From assembly GCF_900607235.1 (NCBI RefSeq), contig NZ_LR027855.1, positions 62,001 through 126,000 of the forward strand: a stretch of DNA of 64,000 bases, read 5' to 3'. This document shows, one piece after another, positions 62,447 to 64,000 of this stretch. A program made the translations under genes and the position numbers. Under the pieces are notes generated by a model. It saw nothing but the letters and a program-made list of their open reading frames with translations. It searched no databases and had not been told where the DNA came from. The stretch is from Olivibacter jilunii. GTDB lineage: Bacteria; Bacteroidota; Bacteroidia; Sphingobacteriales; Sphingobacteriaceae. Position 1 is the stretch's first letter; the number at the start of each line of letters is the position of its first letter.

Positions 62447-63310
62447 TTATAATAGGCCAATGATAATTACTGAGATCACTGCCAATACCAATCCAACTTT
62501 GTTTAAAGTACTTAATTTCTCCTTAAACAGGAATAAACCAACAACTGCACCTACAACAATGACACCTATATTCATTCCTGAAAACACAACAGAAGGATTG
62601 TTTGGTAAAGCCTGATGAGCTTTCATATAAAAGAGGATATTTCCAAAGTTAAAAAGTCCCAGCCCCAATCCCCAAAGGGTTCCTGAAAGCGAAAATTTTT
62701 CCTTTTTGGTGCTTGCTAAAAAGCCGAGGTACAAAAACGACACCAAGGTACAGAGTACGAAAACCAAAAAAATCGAAGTTCTATACGAAACTGCTTGGTA
62801 TTGGGCAATATGTTTAAAAAGAATATCGATTATTCCCATACCGAAAAATACCATCAGCGGATACTGCCAGGCATTTTTGCTTGTAAGGCTGTGTTGATTG
62901 CGTTTCTGCCATTTAATAGAGCATACGATGGCCGCTAATCCGATGGCTACGCCAAAAAGTTTGGTAGCACTTGGATGTTCATTAAAGATAAAGAATGCAG
63001 CCAGGAGTGGAATAAAAAGAGACAGACGTTGAGCCACTTCCGTTCGCACAATGCCCGAATAGCGTATAGATCCCGCAATGATAATAAAGAGGGAGGGTAG
63101 TAATAATCCCAATGCTAAATAGCTTATTAATGGCGCCTCTGCGATGGAAAAATTACTTAGATCGGGCTTCAGGTAATGGTAGCTCAATAAGACAGTCATC
63201 GGATAATTCCATGCAATCATTTGCAGGGTGTTAACCGAATAGCGCCTAGCCAATTTGATAATCACCGATACCGTGACGCTGCACAAAACACTTAAAAGGA
63301 CTAAGAGCAT
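62447..63310 (-). CDS. EamA/DMT-superfamily transporter
   Basis: The 287-residue integral membrane protein has ten predicted membrane segments in two EamA halves, with VLLSVLCSVTVSVIIKLARRY at the start and GMNIGVIVVGAVVGLFLFKEKLSTLNKVGLVLAVISVIIIGLL at the end (the 'F.E.ls..k..G..Li..gi' pattern). Members export or import metabolites. It starts two bases before the RibD gene ends and may be in the same operon. The substrate is unknown. Confidence 0.88.
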   Translation of the reverse strand: MLLVLLSVLCSVTVSVIIKLARRYSVNTLQMIAWNYPMTVLLSYHYLKPDLSNFSIAEAPLISYLALGLLLPSLFIIIAGSIRYSGIVRTEVAQRLSLFIPLLAAFFIFNEHPSATKLFGVAIGLAAIVCSIKWQKRNQHSLTSKNAWQYPLMVFFGMGIIDILFKHIAQYQAVSYRTSIFLVFVLCTLVSFLYLGFLASTKKEKFSLSGTLWGLGLGLFNFGNILFYMKAHQALPNNPSVVFSGMNIGVIVVGAVVGLFLFKEKLSTLNKVGLVLAVISVIIIGLL

Positions 63311-63312
63311 CT

Positions 63313-64000
63313 CTATTTGTTAAAATAAACGGTAAGTGAATCATTCCCTATGTTTTCCTTGATTTGAGGTATAACCTGCAAACGGGGAGCGTCTAAACCA
63401 TCCTTCCAATAAGCCTGTCCTCTAAACACACGCGCTTCATCCCACAAACCCGCCTTTATAAATAGATTGAGCGTTTTTATACCGCCTTCAACAACAAGTG
63501 ATTGAACATCCATCAAGTGAAGCTGATATAGAATATTTTGTGGCAAATACCAGTCGAAATTTTCCAACGCAATCAACTTTAGTCTGTCTTGCCAATCGGT
63601 TTTTTTCGCGTTGAATACAATTGTTTCCGCTTCTTTATCAAACAAATGAAGATGAGGTGGGAGCGAAAGCTCTTTATCAATAACGATCCGTTTGGGATTT
63701 CTTCCAAACCAGTGGCGGACAGTCAGTTGTGGATTATCGATCAACGCCGTATTGGCTCCTACCAAAACCGCATCTTCTTCGCTACGCCACCGATGGTTGA
63801 CCACCTGTGCAGCGGAGCCCGTGATCCATTGCTGTTTTTCACCTTTAGGAGCAAAATAACCATTTGCTGTTTCTGCCCATTTTAGTATAACATAAGGTCG
63901 TTGGTGCTGCACCCGAGTAAAGAAACGACGGTTTACAAATTTTGCTTCTTCTTCCAGCACACCTTCAAGTACGTCAATTCCCGCTTCACGCAATTTGGCA
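63313..64000 (-). CDS. ribD: Riboflavin biosynthesis protein RibD, C-terminal part (cut by window edge)
   Basis: The frame is open to the right edge of the window (codons read ...AKLREAGIDVLEGVLEEEAKFVNRRF...). It contains the RibD reductase domain: RPYVILKWAETANGYFAPKGEKQQWITGSAAQ, RSEEDAVLVGANTALIDNPQLTVR and SLVVEGGIKTLNLF. The 'LREAGI.V..GVLE.E...LN..F' linker before it is the end of the deaminase domain. RibD deaminates and reduces the pyrimidine intermediate in riboflavin synthesis. The N-terminal deaminase domain should lie beyond 64000. Confidence 0.93.
   Translation of the reverse strand, partial: AKLREAGIDVLEGVLEEEAKFVNRRFFTRVQHQRPYVILKWAETANGYFAPKGEKQQWITGSAAQVVNHRWRSEEDAVLVGANTALIDNPQLTVRHWFGRNPKRIVIDKELSLPPHLHLFDKEAETIVFNAKKTDWQDRLKLIALENFDWYLPQNILYQLHLMDVQSLVVEGGIKTLNLFIKAGLWDEARVFRGQAYWKDGLDAPRLQVIPQIKENIGNDSLTVYFNK

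Overview
The window looks like chromosomal DNA of a Bacteroidota member, most likely of the Sphingobacteriaceae (Pedobacter/Sphingobacterium/Olivibacter-like). The signs are a SusC/SusD pair, CarboxypepD_reg-TonB receptors, an ECF sigma/FecR pair with an STN protein, DUF4270, DUF2795 and DUF6174 proteins, a Bacteroidota histone H1-like protein, two LytTR/LytS pairs, and several promoters with the Bacteroidota -7 element TAnnTTTG. The genus is inference. I saw no rRNA, tRNA, CRISPR array or intact transposase.

Layout. 1-4.6 kb: the start of a probable pantothenate kinase gene, then OsmC, a SpmA/SpmB-type membrane protein, a patatin lipase and dihydrolipoyl dehydrogenase, all on the minus strand. 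5.2-12.4 kb: a TonB receptor with a clear terminator, a DUF6174 lipoprotein, a palindromic repeat element, an ORF made of 7-residue repeats, a nucleotide pyrophosphatase/phosphodiesterase and two small XRE proteins. 12.6-17.3 kb: a SusCD operon. 17.5-23.4 kb: a DNA repair/mutagenesis block with a DEDDh exonuclease-GIY-YIG nuclease gene converging on a dinB-dnaE operon. Both transcription units carry the same palindromic operator, TACTAA-N5-TTAGTA, at their promoters. 23.5-29.8 kb: gdhA, DUF2795, Ku, a DACNV-type diadenylate cyclase-like protein, an L,D-transpeptidase and an aldo/keto reductase. 29.8-41.3 kb: kelch and DUF4270 lipoproteins divergent from a KdpD/OmpR-type two-component pair, then a LytTR/LytS pair divergent from a four-gene TolC-MacA-MacB-type efflux operon.

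41.5-49.9 kb: a 59-residue histone H1-like gene, a DeoR regulator divergent from a 5'-nucleotidase with three 16-bp operators spaced exactly 32 bp apart, a second LytTR/LytS pair next to a WD40/beta-barrel fusion, a methyltransferase/UbiA-like pair and a universal stress protein. 49.9-58.9 kb: an 8.4-kb segment bounded by an inverted repeat with a perfect 72-bp core. It holds an ECF sigma/FecR/STN system whose surface proteins carry LA_2272-type repeats, plus a PepSY protein and a siderophore-type TonB receptor. 59-64 kb: YceI, a GNAT enzyme, a YafY/WYL regulator, a nucleoside phosphorylase, YigZ, an EamA transporter and the C-terminal part of RibD.

The gaps between genes are unusual. Many are built from degenerate 7-bp or 8-bp tandem words, often arranged as inverted pairs between convergent genes, and from longer modules (a GCCTGCC/GGCAGGC palindrome, a 39-bp unit, a ~150-bp unit and a 72-bp unit) that recur in opposite orientations across the window. 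The strongest candidates for something new are the shared operator of the repair block, the 32-bp-phased DeoR operators, the STN/LA_2272 sigma system inside the inverted repeat, the DAC-domain protein with an altered RHR motif, and the WD40/outer-membrane-barrel fusion.
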